From Taibaiella sp. (GTDB lineage Bacteria; Bacteroidota; Bacteroidia; Chitinophagales; Chitinophagaceae), in contig JACDGL010000004.1 in NCBI GenBank assembly GCA_013815385.1, forward strand, positions 124,001 to 188,000: DNA of 64,000 nucleotides. Direction: 5' to 3'. The notes beneath the pieces were generated by a model. The model did not search any database. It was not told where the DNA came from and worked only from the letters and a program-made list of their open reading frames with translations. A program made the position numbers and the translations under genes. The first letter of the stretch is position 1, and each line of letters starts with the position of its first letter. Shown one piece after another: positions 54,925 through 64,000 of this stretch.

Positions 54925-55488
54925 TTAATTCAGGCTACCCATGTAGCTATTATCACTAAACTGTGATCTGATCTCTTTAAGATCGCGACGAACACTGGAA
55001 TCAAAAAGCTTGTCGTCCATTTCCAGCACAAAACCACCTATCAGTGAAGGATCAACCGTAGCTGTAAGATCAATAGAATAACCTTCCAGACCGCCGGTAA
55101 CCTTAGCCAGTATAGCGTTCTTAACAGCATCTGTAATAGGTGCCGCAGTAGTAAGCCTTACCGTTTTTATTTTTTTAGTTTCCTTGTATAGCGTTATGAA
55201 TGCCTGTGCTATCTCGGGCAGATATGACTCACGGCTTTTGCCTACCAGCAGCTGCAGAAAACCCTTTGTGATGTTATTAATATGGCCTGCAAGGATGGCA
55301 TCTAAAATATGCAGCTTCTTATCCCCTTTGATAATGGGACTGCGCAGCATGTTCTCAAAATCAGGGTTCTGATGACATATATTGCTCAGCAACTGCATAT
55401 CCTTCAGTGTTTCTTCCAGGCTGTTCTTTTCAAGAGCCAGGTCGAAGATGGATTTAGCGTATCGGGAAGCAAGACGTGGATTAGGCAT
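54925..55488 (-). CDS. atpH: ATP synthase F1 delta subunit
   Basis: A 187-residue protein. The N-terminus NPRLASRYAKSIFDLALEK and the C-terminal GGFVLEMDDKLFDSSVRRDLKEI are diagnostic for OSCP/delta. It ties the F1 head to the peripheral stalk. It lies between atpF and atpA in the usual order, 59 bases after atpF. A few extra residues trail the family C-terminus. Confidence 0.95.
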   Translation of the reverse strand: MPNPRLASRYAKSIFDLALEKNSLEETLKDMQLLSNICHQNPDFENMLRSPIIKGDKKLHILDAILAGHINNITKGFLQLLVGKSRESYLPEIAQAFITLYKETKKIKTVRLTTAAPITDAVKNAILAKVTGGLEGYSIDLTATVDPSLIGGFVLEMDDKLFDSSVRRDLKEIRSQFSDNSYMGSLN

Positions 55489-55547
55489 TTAATTCAATTA
55501 GCAAAAGTGATCACCAGCTGAACCAGCTGATGAATGTTGGTTATCAG

Positions 55548-56042
55548 TTAGTTCAGCTTAATGTCTTCTGAAAGCATATTCATGTAGCCGTTCTGCTCAT
55601 CAGCAGTAGCAAGGTTTTTACGGAGTATCTTTTCAGCTACTTCCACAGCAAGGTTACCAATTTCATTTTTCACTTCGGTAAGCGCGAGCATTTTCTGCTG
55701 CTGTATCTGCTGCTGTGCATCTATAATGATCTTATTGGCCTCGGCCTTAGCCTGCTCCTTAGCCTCATTTACTATGCGGTCTTTTATTTCTTTAGCTTCC
55801 TTCAGCATCAGTGAGCGTTCTTCACGCGCCTGCACCATCAGCTTTTCATTTTCAGATTGCATCTGGCCCATTTCCTTCGTTACACGTTCTGCGGCAGCTA
55901 TAGAGTCTGCTATACCCTTTTCGCGTTCGCCCAGCATATTCAGTATTGGTTTCCAGGCAAATTTGCGCAGGATGAAAAATACAGCAAGAAATGCTATCAG
56001 TGTCCAGAAGAACAACCCAAACTCCGGAGTAAGTAAATCCAT
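55548..56042 (-). CDS. atpF: ATP synthase Fo b subunit
   Basis: A 164-residue peripheral-stalk subunit. One N-terminal membrane helix (FGLFFWTLIAFLAVFFILRKF, about residues 8-27) is followed by KPILNMLGERE and a long charged, Glu/Gln/Lys-rich helix that dimerises. It holds the stator together. Order and strand fit the operon: atpE is 99 bases upstream and atpH 59 bases downstream. Confidence 0.95.
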   Translation of the reverse strand: MDLLTPEFGLFFWTLIAFLAVFFILRKFAWKPILNMLGEREKGIADSIAAAERVTKEMGQMQSENEKLMVQAREERSLMLKEAKEIKDRIVNEAKEQAKAEANKIIIDAQQQIQQQKMLALTEVKNEIGNLAVEVAEKILRKNLATADEQNGYMNMLSEDIKLN

Positions 56043-56141
56043 TTTATTTATAATTTATGATCTGTGATCAATATTCCTCTTTGTTTAAAATAACTGCATC
56101 CTCTGCCCTTTGCGTCGGATGCAGTTAAAATGTGGTACTTA

Positions 56142-57604
<1,463 letters not shown>

Positions 57605-57666
57605 GAAGGCTCAAAAAATAAGGTCGAAAAACATTTAAAAAATGGCTGTACCTGCCAAATTTTGCG

Positions 57667-57674
57667 CAAAGATA
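57667..57674 (-). promoter_or_regulatory. -7 box of the atp operon
   Basis: On the minus strand TATCTTTG is an exact TAnnTTTG match, 62 bases before the atpB ATG. A T run with TTTG lies 13 bases upstream of it, too close for a standard -33 element, so the upstream half is uncertain. Confidence 0.6.
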
Positions 57675-57771
57675 CTTGTTTTAAGTTCAAAAAAAAGTAG
57701 AGAAATCAATTTATTTGCAATGTTTCTTAGTTGTAAAAAAAGAAGCAATTTTAGGCACAGCATATGCGCGC

Positions 57772-59028
57772 ATGGATAAGAAAGCCATCTCTTCCTTTTT
57801 ATTAAATACTAAATTTCTATTAACTGTCTATATAATAATAGCTATAGTAGCAGGCTTGCAGCTATACATGCTTGGTAAGAGCACTTTCAACGCCCCTGTG
57901 AACAAATTATACACTACAGATATTATGGCCCAACCGGCTATAAGGAGCCAGTACATGGGCAAACAATACACCCAGTATAATAATTATGTGGTTTTTAAGC
58001 GGTCTTACTTTCATCTGCTGAATGGCGAAGACCTATACACCATATACCCGGAGGAGCAGTGGGACTTATATAAGTACAGCCCCAGCTTCCCGGTATTCAT
58101 GCTGCCTTTTGCTTACCTGCCCGATGTGGTGGGACTGGCACTATGGAATATCCTGAATGCATTAGTGTTGTTTTTTGCTATACGCATGCTGCCGGTAAGT
58201 GACCGCGCACGAAATGGGATGTTATGGTTTGTATTGCTGGAACTGCTCACTTCGCTTCAGAGCGCCCAAAGCAATGCGTTACTGGCGGGGCTTATAATAA
58301 TGGCCTATGCACTATTACATAAAAGGAAGATAGGAATGGCAGTACTGATGCTGGTATTGGCAACCATTATAAAACCCTACGGCGCTATAGGCTTCTGCAT
58401 GTTTCTTTTTTACCCAGGCAAGGGTAAGGCAATATTATATAGTATACTATGGGGCGCTGTGGTGCTTGCCTTGCCATTGGTCTTAACAACAATAACCCAG
58501 CTTACAGCCCAATATCACAGCTGGGCGCAACTGATAGCAGCAGATAAATCCTCATCGTACGGCTTATCGGTTATGGGTTGGCTGCATAGCTGGTTCGGGT
58601 TGAGCAACATAAATATGTATGTAATGATGGCAGGTATCCTCTTATTCCTGCTGGTACTAAGCAGGATAGGGCTTTACAAAAACACTACCTACCAACTATA
58701 TACGCTGGCCCTGATGCTGATGTGGATCATCATTTTTAACTACAAGGCTGAATCCCCTACCTTCATCATAGCTATTGCCGGGGCTGCAATATGGTATTTC
58801 CCGCAAGCAAAGGCCACCTGGCGTACAGTAATGATTATAACCGTATTTATTGGCTCCTGCCTTACCCCTACAGATATCTTTCCGCCTTATGTGCGCCAGC
58901 ATCTCTTTAATCCGTATGTAGTAAAAGCTATACCCTGTATCGTGCTATGGTTCGTAATATTCATTGAAGTTATGTTGATGCACAGGCCGCCAACGTCAAA
59001 CAAAACAGACAGGAAAGTGATAGGATAA
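57772..59028 (+). CDS. GT87-like polyprenol-phosphate mannosyltransferase (DUF2029)
   Basis: A 418-residue membrane protein of about ten helices, from the ATG at 57772 (the longer frame to 57715 adds residues before the first helix). It has an N-terminal helix (about 10-35), a periplasmic segment with YNNYVVFKRSYFHLLNGEDLYTIYPEEQWDLYKYSP, and helices to the C-terminus. The acidic, aromatic periplasmic loop after helix 1 is typical of GT-C enzymes such as alpha-1,2-mannosyltransferases. It should move a sugar from a lipid-linked donor outside the membrane. Acceptor unknown. It is divergent from the atp operon. Confidence 0.8.
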   Translation: MDKKAISSFLLNTKFLLTVYIIIAIVAGLQLYMLGKSTFNAPVNKLYTTDIMAQPAIRSQYMGKQYTQYNNYVVFKRSYFHLLNGEDLYTIYPEEQWDLYKYSPSFPVFMLPFAYLPDVVGLALWNILNALVLFFAIRMLPVSDRARNGMLWFVLLELLTSLQSAQSNALLAGLIIMAYALLHKRKIGMAVLMLVLATIIKPYGAIGFCMFLFYPGKGKAILYSILWGAVVLALPLVLTTITQLTAQYHSWAQLIAADKSSSYGLSVMGWLHSWFGLSNINMYVMMAGILLFLLVLSRIGLYKNTTYQLYTLALMLMWIIIFNYKAESPTFIIAIAGAAIWYFPQAKATWRTVMIITVFIGSCLTPTDIFPPYVRQHLFNPYVVKAIPCIVLWFVIFIEVMLMHRPPTSNKTDRKVIG

Positions 59029-59088
59029 AGCCCCTTGATCCCTACCCTGTTTTTGAAAATTAATACTAAAAAAAATGGTTTTTAGTCG

Positions 59089-59096
59089 TATTTTTG
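59089..59096 (+). promoter_or_regulatory. pckA -7 box
   Basis: TATTTTTG is an exact TAnnTTTG match, 30 bases before the pckA ATG at 59127. It overlaps an in-frame TTG at 59094, which rules out the longer reading frame as the real start. No clear TTTG lies at the -33 position. Confidence 0.65.
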
Positions 59097-59126
59097 ACCT
59101 CTAAATTTTATAATAAATTAATATTT

Positions 59127-60740
59127 ATGCAGGAATTTGGTAAGAAAAACCCATCGGCCAATCTGTCCGACCTGGGTCTTAATGTAGGTGTGGCACACTG
59201 GAACCTTGCTCCGGAAGAATTAGTAGACAAAACTTTAGAACTAGGACAAGGTGAGCTGAACGATACAGGTGCGTTGTGTGTAAGCACAGGAAAATTTACA
59301 GGACGTTCCCCAAAAGATAAATTCACAGTAAAAGACGCCAAAACCGAGAAGAGTGTAGACTGGGGCGACGTGAACATACCTATAGAGCCCGAAATATTTG
59401 ATAAACTATATGATAAGGTTTGCAAATATATGGATGGCAAAGAAGTATGGGTTCGTGATGCCTATGCCTGCGCCGACCCTAAATACCGCCTTAATATCCG
59501 TGTAATCAATGAAACACCCTGGGCCAACCTGTTTTGTAACGACCTGTTCCTGCGGCCTACAACAGAAGAAGTAAACACACAAACACCTGACTGGATCATA
59601 TTACAGGCACCCGGCTTTGAGGCCGATCCGGCTGTAGATGGTACCCGCCAGGCCAATTTTACCATAGTTAACTTTACAAAGAAGATAGTATTAATAGGCG
59701 GTAGCGCCTATACCGGCGAAATGAAGAAGGGTATATTCGGCGTACTGAACTTCGTATTGCCGCACGAGCATGGCGTACTGAGTATGCACTGCTCTGCTAA
59801 CGAAGGTAAAGACGGCGATGTGGCGTTATTCTTTGGGCTAAGCGGGACAGGGAAAACAACCCTGAGCGCAGACCCTGAACGTGCCCTGATAGGGGATGAC
59901 GAACATGGCTGGGCTGATGGATCTGTATTTAATTTTGAGGGCGGGTGCTATGCAAAATGTATAGACCTGAGCGCAGAAAAGGAACCACAGATATATGCTG
60001 CCATAAAGCCAAATGCCCTGCTTGAGAATATAAAGCTGAAAGCAGGTACAAAGGAAGTAGATTACCACGATGCCAGTATTACTGAAAATACGCGCGCAGC
60101 TTATCCGATAAACTTTATTGACAATGCCAAGGAACCATCGTATGGTGGCGAACCTAAAAACATATTTTTCCTTACCTGCGATGCATTTGGCATACTGCCA
60201 CCTATATCAAAGCTTACGAAGGCACAGGCTATGTACCACTTCATAAGCGGATATACTGCTAAGGTAGCAGGCACTGAAGTAGGGGTAACAGAGCCGCAAA
60301 CAACATTCTCTGCCTGCTTTGGCCGTGTTTTCCTGCCTTTGCACCCTACCCGGTATGCAGAGTTGCTTGGCAAAAAGCTGGAAGCAGACAGCGATGTGCA
60401 TGTATGGCTTGTAAATACGGGCTGGAGTGGTGGCGCCTATGGCACCGGCAACCGCATGAAGCTGAGCTATACCCGCGCTATGATAACTGCCGCACTTAAT
60501 GGCGAACTGAAAAGTGTAGCATTTGAAGCGCATCCTGTATTTGGCGTACTGATGCCAAAGAGCTGCCCTAATGTACCTGCGGAGATACTGATACCGCGCA
60601 ATACATGGACCAATAAAGAAGCTTATGATAAAAAGGCTAACGAACTGGCACAGCTATTCGTTAACAACTTTGAAAAATATGCAGCACAGGCCAATGAGGA
60701 GATCCTTTCTGCAGCACCTACCGTATTACAGAATGCCTAA
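59127..60740 (+). CDS. pckA: Phosphoenolpyruvate carboxykinase (ATP)
   Basis: A 537-residue enzyme of standard length from the ATG at 59127. LPHEHGVLSMHCSAN, FFGLSGTGKTTLSADPER (kinase-1a loop) and IGDDEHGW (metal-binding kinase-2 region) are all present. It converts oxaloacetate and ATP to phosphoenolpyruvate, the entry to gluconeogenesis; growth on fatty acids or amino acids, suggested by the thiolase, hydratase and mutase genes in the window, would need it. A strong hairpin terminator follows 17 bases after the stop. Confidence 0.97.
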   Translation: MQEFGKKNPSANLSDLGLNVGVAHWNLAPEELVDKTLELGQGELNDTGALCVSTGKFTGRSPKDKFTVKDAKTEKSVDWGDVNIPIEPEIFDKLYDKVCKYMDGKEVWVRDAYACADPKYRLNIRVINETPWANLFCNDLFLRPTTEEVNTQTPDWIILQAPGFEADPAVDGTRQANFTIVNFTKKIVLIGGSAYTGEMKKGIFGVLNFVLPHEHGVLSMHCSANEGKDGDVALFFGLSGTGKTTLSADPERALIGDDEHGWADGSVFNFEGGCYAKCIDLSAEKEPQIYAAIKPNALLENIKLKAGTKEVDYHDASITENTRAAYPINFIDNAKEPSYGGEPKNIFFLTCDAFGILPPISKLTKAQAMYHFISGYTAKVAGTEVGVTEPQTTFSACFGRVFLPLHPTRYAELLGKKLEADSDVHVWLVNTGWSGGAYGTGNRMKLSYTRAMITAALNGELKSVAFEAHPVFGVLMPKSCPNVPAEILIPRNTWTNKEAYDKKANELAQLFVNNFEKYAAQANEEILSAAPTVLQNA

Positions 60741-60757
60741 ACGCTTTCTGCCTTTTT

Positions 60758-60793
60758 AAAAAAGCCTGGTTACATAAGTAACCAGGCTTTTTT
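60758..60793. terminator. Terminator of pckA
   Basis: AAAAAAGCCTGGTTAC and GTAACCAGGCTTTTTT form a perfect 16-bp stem with a 4-base ATAA loop, ending in a T run. Symmetry allows action in both directions. Confidence 0.95.
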
Positions 60794-60902
60794 TATTCCT
60801 CTATCTACAGGCTTCAAAATATTCAGCCATTCGGGCAATCAGCTACAGCCATCAACAGGAAGTTTTGAATTATTTGGCATCAATCTGCTAAACCACTTGC
60901 AT

Positions 60903-60928
60903 AAAAAAAAGGGGCAGAAGCCCCTTTT
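60903..60928 (-). terminator. Terminator of the large T9SS cargo gene
   Basis: On the minus strand AAAAGGGGC and GCCCCTTTT (60928-60907) pair around a TTCT loop and are followed by more T residues. It lies 20 bases after the stop of the gene at 60949. Confidence 0.88.
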
Positions 60929-60948
60929 CTATTTCAATCACTCCTGCA

Positions 60949-63420
60949 TTATTTGCTATATAAAAGCTTTACACCGTTGTATTGCATATTATCACCCTCA
61001 ACTGTAAGTATAAGGCTTGTGTGTGTTAACATAGAAGGAAGGCTTACCTGTATAGAGTTGCTTCCTGTTACCGCCTGTATAATCTGGCTGTAGACTACCT
61101 TACCCGAAAGATCAGAGAAATTAATGGTCATTGGCATGTCCTTAGTTGATGCGAACTGGCAAGTGAATGTACCGTTATTAGGATAAGGATAAACAATCAC
61201 ACTCTTCGAATTCAGCTGGTTGGTACTCAATGCATTATCTTTTGAGAACACGAGATTCTTGATAGAAAAGTCAACGTTTGACCTTGTACCACCTGGGCTT
61301 GCATAAGTGAAGATAATGTGCGTTACATCATTAGGAACAAATGCTTTCGAAGAACCCGGAGTAGTAAAGTCTTTCATGCTTACTACATAGGTTCCGCCCT
61401 GTGGGCTCAGCGCTATTGTAGTGCTGTATTGTTTCTTAAAGTCTGTAATGCTATCCTTTACCATTGTTATCTGCATCAGTCCGGGACCACTACCAGCGAA
61501 CTTAATTGTATTGAAAGTTGTAAGATCAAGCGCACCACCACCGGATACTACTTCTTTGTATAAAGACACATAGTCGGGTGTTGTAGCAGATATTGTTACG
61601 TCGCGGTACTGCGGTAATTCATTATTGGAGTAAACGCGGCTGCTATCGTTAGTTATTTCATATTTATTAATAGTAGTCTGTGAATGATCGTAATCAAGAT
61701 TCCAGTTACCATCAGCCATGTATACTTCATCTACCAGTGTATCATTAAGATACAGGCGACCCTGATATTCATAACCATCAAATACCGGTATGCTTATGTT
61801 ATTCACCCTGCCATTAGTTACAGTAAGCGGGTAATCTATAGTAGCTATACCTGAATTTTCATTGGCACGGGCATCAAACTGTAGTCTTGCGCTGTGTATG
61901 TTAGTCGTATTAGCTACAGCTATATCCAGGCTAGCCTTGTTTCTTTTACCTGCTATTATATAAGCTGCTGGTTCTAATGCGCCGGAATGTAATTCTATAA
62001 GTGGCTTGATAGCAGTTACTTTCTTAATAATACTATCGACCAGTATTGCAGAATAATATGGTTCAGCTGCCCAAACCTGGAAGTTAAACAGGCTATCGTC
62101 ATTTGCATATTGTGATATCAACCAGTTGCTCTGCAGGGTATAGTTGCTGCGGTTTTTGCTGCTGCCTACTACGAAGGAGATACTGTATTCCATGTTTCCG
62201 TTCTCGCGTTGCAGGGTGAAACGGGAGAAGCTATAACCATCTATATTTATTGTATCAACACCAAGCAGTGACGCACCCCTGAAACGATCGCATATTGATT
62301 TGGTATGGCTGTATGCTTTATTTACAGTCTGTATGCCTAGCACAACACCTTTATTAAAGTCGCCATTGGTATAGTCAACCGATAATGCATCCTTAGCATC
62401 AGTGTAAGATAAGATATCAGTAGGTGTGGTTACATACGCCACATCTCCTTTTTGTAAAGTAGCAGGCATAAATGGTGTAAGCGAAGAGACACCTGATTTA
62501 CGGGCCAGCCTGCTGTTAGTAGCAGTTATCGGAGCAAATAAAGGCAAGGTGTTGTAATCAACCTGTTTGTTTTCGCTATTCTTTATTTTTTCAAAAGTTC
62601 TTTTACTTACAGCATCTCCCAGGCTATGACTTTCCAGTCCGCCGTGTCCGCCACCGCTGGTTGAACCGCCGGGACATGTTGTAACCGGCATTGTAGTAGT
62701 ATCTACGGAAGTAAATGGTTCTGCTGTAAGGTAGAATATGATATCATTAAAGTCATTGTCACAATCTGAGTGATCTCTACGGTTATCTTCAAAGCCTAAT
62801 ACTATTTTCTTCTTTATTGTATCTAACAGCACTACTGTATGTTGTTTCAACTCGCTATCCGCTTCCGGATTGAAGCGGCGATCAGAATATAATAACCATT
62901 TACCGAAGCTAACGCTATCGGCTACATTCTTAAAACCATCTGCTACACATACCCAGCCTAAACCAGTATTGCCTGGAAATTTGCCCAGGTATACTTTATC
63001 GCCTGAATCAAGGCCACCACCAGACCCCGGCAGCGAACAGTTAGGAAATATAATAGTTATATCGCTATCTGCTGGAGCAGCCGTTAATGGCGATGTTGTA
63101 TTGTAAGTATAGAAACCCAATGCATTAAGATAGCTAGCCCCTTCGTATACAAAAGTTATCCATACATCTGCTGAATCAACTAATTTAAGATCAGAATTTG
63201 TATCCCTGAGGTATTCAGGATGATATACAGGTACAGAAATAAACTCCGGTAAAGAAGTTAGTATCCTTGAATAAAAGGCTGATCCTATAGTATCCTTTAA
63301 TAAAGGAGTAAGGGATATACCGCTCAGATCAAAGTGGTACTTATATTTCCAGTTTTGCGCGTTACTCGTGTTGAATGCCAAAACTGTAAGTAAGGCCACT
63401 AAAAAGTATGTTTTTTTCAT
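60949..63420 (-). CDS. Large secreted protein with LruC/DUF4114-type domain and T9SS sorting domain
   Basis: An 823-residue exported protein. The signal peptide (about 1-21) ends at TSNAQN. Around residue 215 the stretch KIVLGFEDNRRDHSDCDNDFNDIIFYL is the DUF4114 signature (acidic D-x-D-x-D-F-N-D, probably calcium-binding), and the following region resembles LruC-type proteins. The middle part is beta-rich. The last 80 residues, from VYPYPNNGTFTCQF to the final barrel-like strand, form a type A T9SS sorting domain. It should be secreted through SprA and anchored at the surface. Function beyond that is unknown. Confidence 0.85.
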   Translation of the reverse strand: MKKTYFLVALLTVLAFNTSNAQNWKYKYHFDLSGISLTPLLKDTIGSAFYSRILTSLPEFISVPVYHPEYLRDTNSDLKLVDSADVWITFVYEGASYLNALGFYTYNTTSPLTAAPADSDITIIFPNCSLPGSGGGLDSGDKVYLGKFPGNTGLGWVCVADGFKNVADSVSFGKWLLYSDRRFNPEADSELKQHTVVLLDTIKKKIVLGFEDNRRDHSDCDNDFNDIIFYLTAEPFTSVDTTTMPVTTCPGGSTSGGGHGGLESHSLGDAVSKRTFEKIKNSENKQVDYNTLPLFAPITATNSRLARKSGVSSLTPFMPATLQKGDVAYVTTPTDILSYTDAKDALSVDYTNGDFNKGVVLGIQTVNKAYSHTKSICDRFRGASLLGVDTINIDGYSFSRFTLQRENGNMEYSISFVVGSSKNRSNYTLQSNWLISQYANDDSLFNFQVWAAEPYYSAILVDSIIKKVTAIKPLIELHSGALEPAAYIIAGKRNKASLDIAVANTTNIHSARLQFDARANENSGIATIDYPLTVTNGRVNNISIPVFDGYEYQGRLYLNDTLVDEVYMADGNWNLDYDHSQTTINKYEITNDSSRVYSNNELPQYRDVTISATTPDYVSLYKEVVSGGGALDLTTFNTIKFAGSGPGLMQITMVKDSITDFKKQYSTTIALSPQGGTYVVSMKDFTTPGSSKAFVPNDVTHIIFTYASPGGTRSNVDFSIKNLVFSKDNALSTNQLNSKSVIVYPYPNNGTFTCQFASTKDMPMTINFSDLSGKVVYSQIIQAVTGSNSIQVSLPSMLTHTSLILTVEGDNMQYNGVKLLYSK

Positions 63421-63672
63421 AATTGCGGTTTTAGTTGCAATGGTTATAACTGCTATAAAGGGAAAAACATACCTGATAATATTGCGTGGACGAATATCTA
63501 TTATGAAAGAGTAATCTTATTGTCATTTTGAATTTTGTTAGCTAATAAAAACAGGTATAAGTATTGTAAATCAATTAATTACAAAGATTACATTTATATA
63601 ATATTATTGAAATATTTATTTGTTATCTTTTATGTTTTCTAAAATAATATATTATCATTACTAAGTATTCGT
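63421..63672. other. AT-rich divergent intergenic region
   Basis: About 250 very AT-rich bases between the T9SS cargo gene (minus) and the helicase (plus). No gene or exact -7 box for the cargo gene was found here. No repeat was noticed. Confidence 0.5.
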
Positions 63673-63680
63673 TACCTTTG
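63673..63680 (+). promoter_or_regulatory. -7 box next to the helicase start codon
   Basis: TACCTTTG is an exact TAnnTTTG match ending 5 bases before the ATG at 63686; the same eight bases form the rpmI box. A leaderless mRNA is expected. Confidence 0.65.
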
Positions 63681-63685
63681 CTGGA

Positions 63686-64000
63686 ATGAATTTCCAAAAA
63701 TTAGACTTAATACAGCCTCTTCTCGATGCACTAATTGCCGAAGGCTATACCATCCCGACCCCGATACAAGCAGAAGCAATTCCAGTTGTCCTTGATAAAA
63801 AAGACCTATTAGGCTGCGCACAGACCGGCACCGGTAAAACGGCTGCTTTTGCCCTGCCTATACTGCAACTACTCAATACCTCGGTAAATACCCGCGCACA
63901 TAAGCGCCCGGTAAAATGCCTGATCCTTACCCCCACTCGCGAACTGGCCATACAGATAGGGGAAAGTTTTCAGGCTTATGGACGTAACCTGAGCCTGAAA
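63686..64000 (+). CDS. DEAD-box RNA helicase, N-terminal part (RhlE-like)
   Basis: The gene runs off the right edge; 105 residues are visible. They start [16 protein letters not shown], with the Q motif in [13 protein letters not shown], motif I AQTGTGKT (near residue 48) and motif Ia PTRELA (about 88-93), the standard order of DEAD-box helicases. The first residues and spacing look most like RhlE of Bacteroidota, which helps ribosome assembly and RNA turnover, particularly in the cold. The start follows a promoter box by 5 bases. Confidence 0.93.
   Translation, partial: MNFQKLDLIQPLLDALIAEGYTIPTPIQAEAIPVVLDKKDLLGCAQTGTGKTAAFALPILQLLNTSVNTRAHKRPVKCLILTPTRELAIQIGESFQAYGRNLSLK

Noticed and set aside
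55490-55550. Short CCAGCTGA repeats between atpF and atpH
   Set aside because: Two imperfect copies only, in an operon spacer; no structure or wider pattern supports a function.

Overview
The window looks like chromosomal DNA of a Bacteroidota bacterium, most likely near the Chitinophagaceae. It is moderately AT-rich. Promoters fit the Bacteroidota -7 box TAnnTTTG, and no consistent Shine-Dalgarno sequences are seen. It encodes the giant SprA translocon of the type IX secretion system (T9SS), two proteins with T9SS sorting tails, a PorG-like protein, a Rho factor with a long basic N-terminal extension and an AtpB with a long N-terminal extension. No rRNA, tRNA, CRISPR array, insertion sequence or phage gene was recognised.

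Bases 1-14780 form an exopolysaccharide locus. A plus-strand run holds three family 2 glycosyltransferases. A long minus-strand run, in transcription order from 13923 down to 4706, holds a stand-alone receiver protein, a phosphoglycosyl transferase with a receiver-like N-terminal domain, a half-length TolC-like protein, a Wzz-type chain-length protein with a degenerate tyrosine-kinase domain, a processive glycosyltransferase, an FkbM methyltransferase, a 47-residue membrane peptide, a Wzy-like polymerase and a GT-B glycosyltransferase. A hexapeptide acyltransferase closes the locus. Embedded in it is a probable periplasmic FAD dehydrogenase: GMC subunit, Tat-exported small subunit and a cytochrome c encoded convergently.

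Bases 14782-24600 are mainly housekeeping genes: pheS, a nucleoside-sugar-type epimerase/reductase, rho, a thiolase, an L,D-transpeptidase-like protein, a gamma-carbonic-anhydrase-like protein, uppP, queE and folD. Bases 24712-30811 hold a CzcCBA-type heavy-metal efflux operon led by a small exported protein of unknown function. Bases 30899-35741 hold a Nif3/zinc-ribbon pair, rpmI-rplT, ispE, an orphan ABC ATPase and a PduO-type cobalamin adenosyltransferase. Bases 35794-41760 hold a T9SS cargo protein with dockerin-like repeats, pyrH, a VWA protein and etfBA.

Bases 41761-42320 are the only long gene-free stretch. They hold the etfB control region, a pair of direct repeats and a REP-like repeat. 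Bases 42321-51438 hold sprA, ruvA and a PorG-like outer membrane protein. Then follow enoyl-CoA hydratase, a free B12-binding mutase subunit, a small lipoprotein-like protein and atpBEFHA without atpG. The right end carries a GT87-type mannosyltransferase, pckA, a large DUF4114/LruC-type T9SS cargo protein and the start of a DEAD-box helicase.

The most interesting signals are: (i) five genes whose -7 box ends only 4-5 bases before the ATG, suggesting leaderless mRNAs; (ii) a receiver-like domain fused to a phosphoglycosyl transferase and translationally overlapping a free receiver gene; (iii) a 47-residue membrane peptide fitted exactly between two exopolysaccharide genes; (iv) a perfect palindrome in the etfBA promoter.
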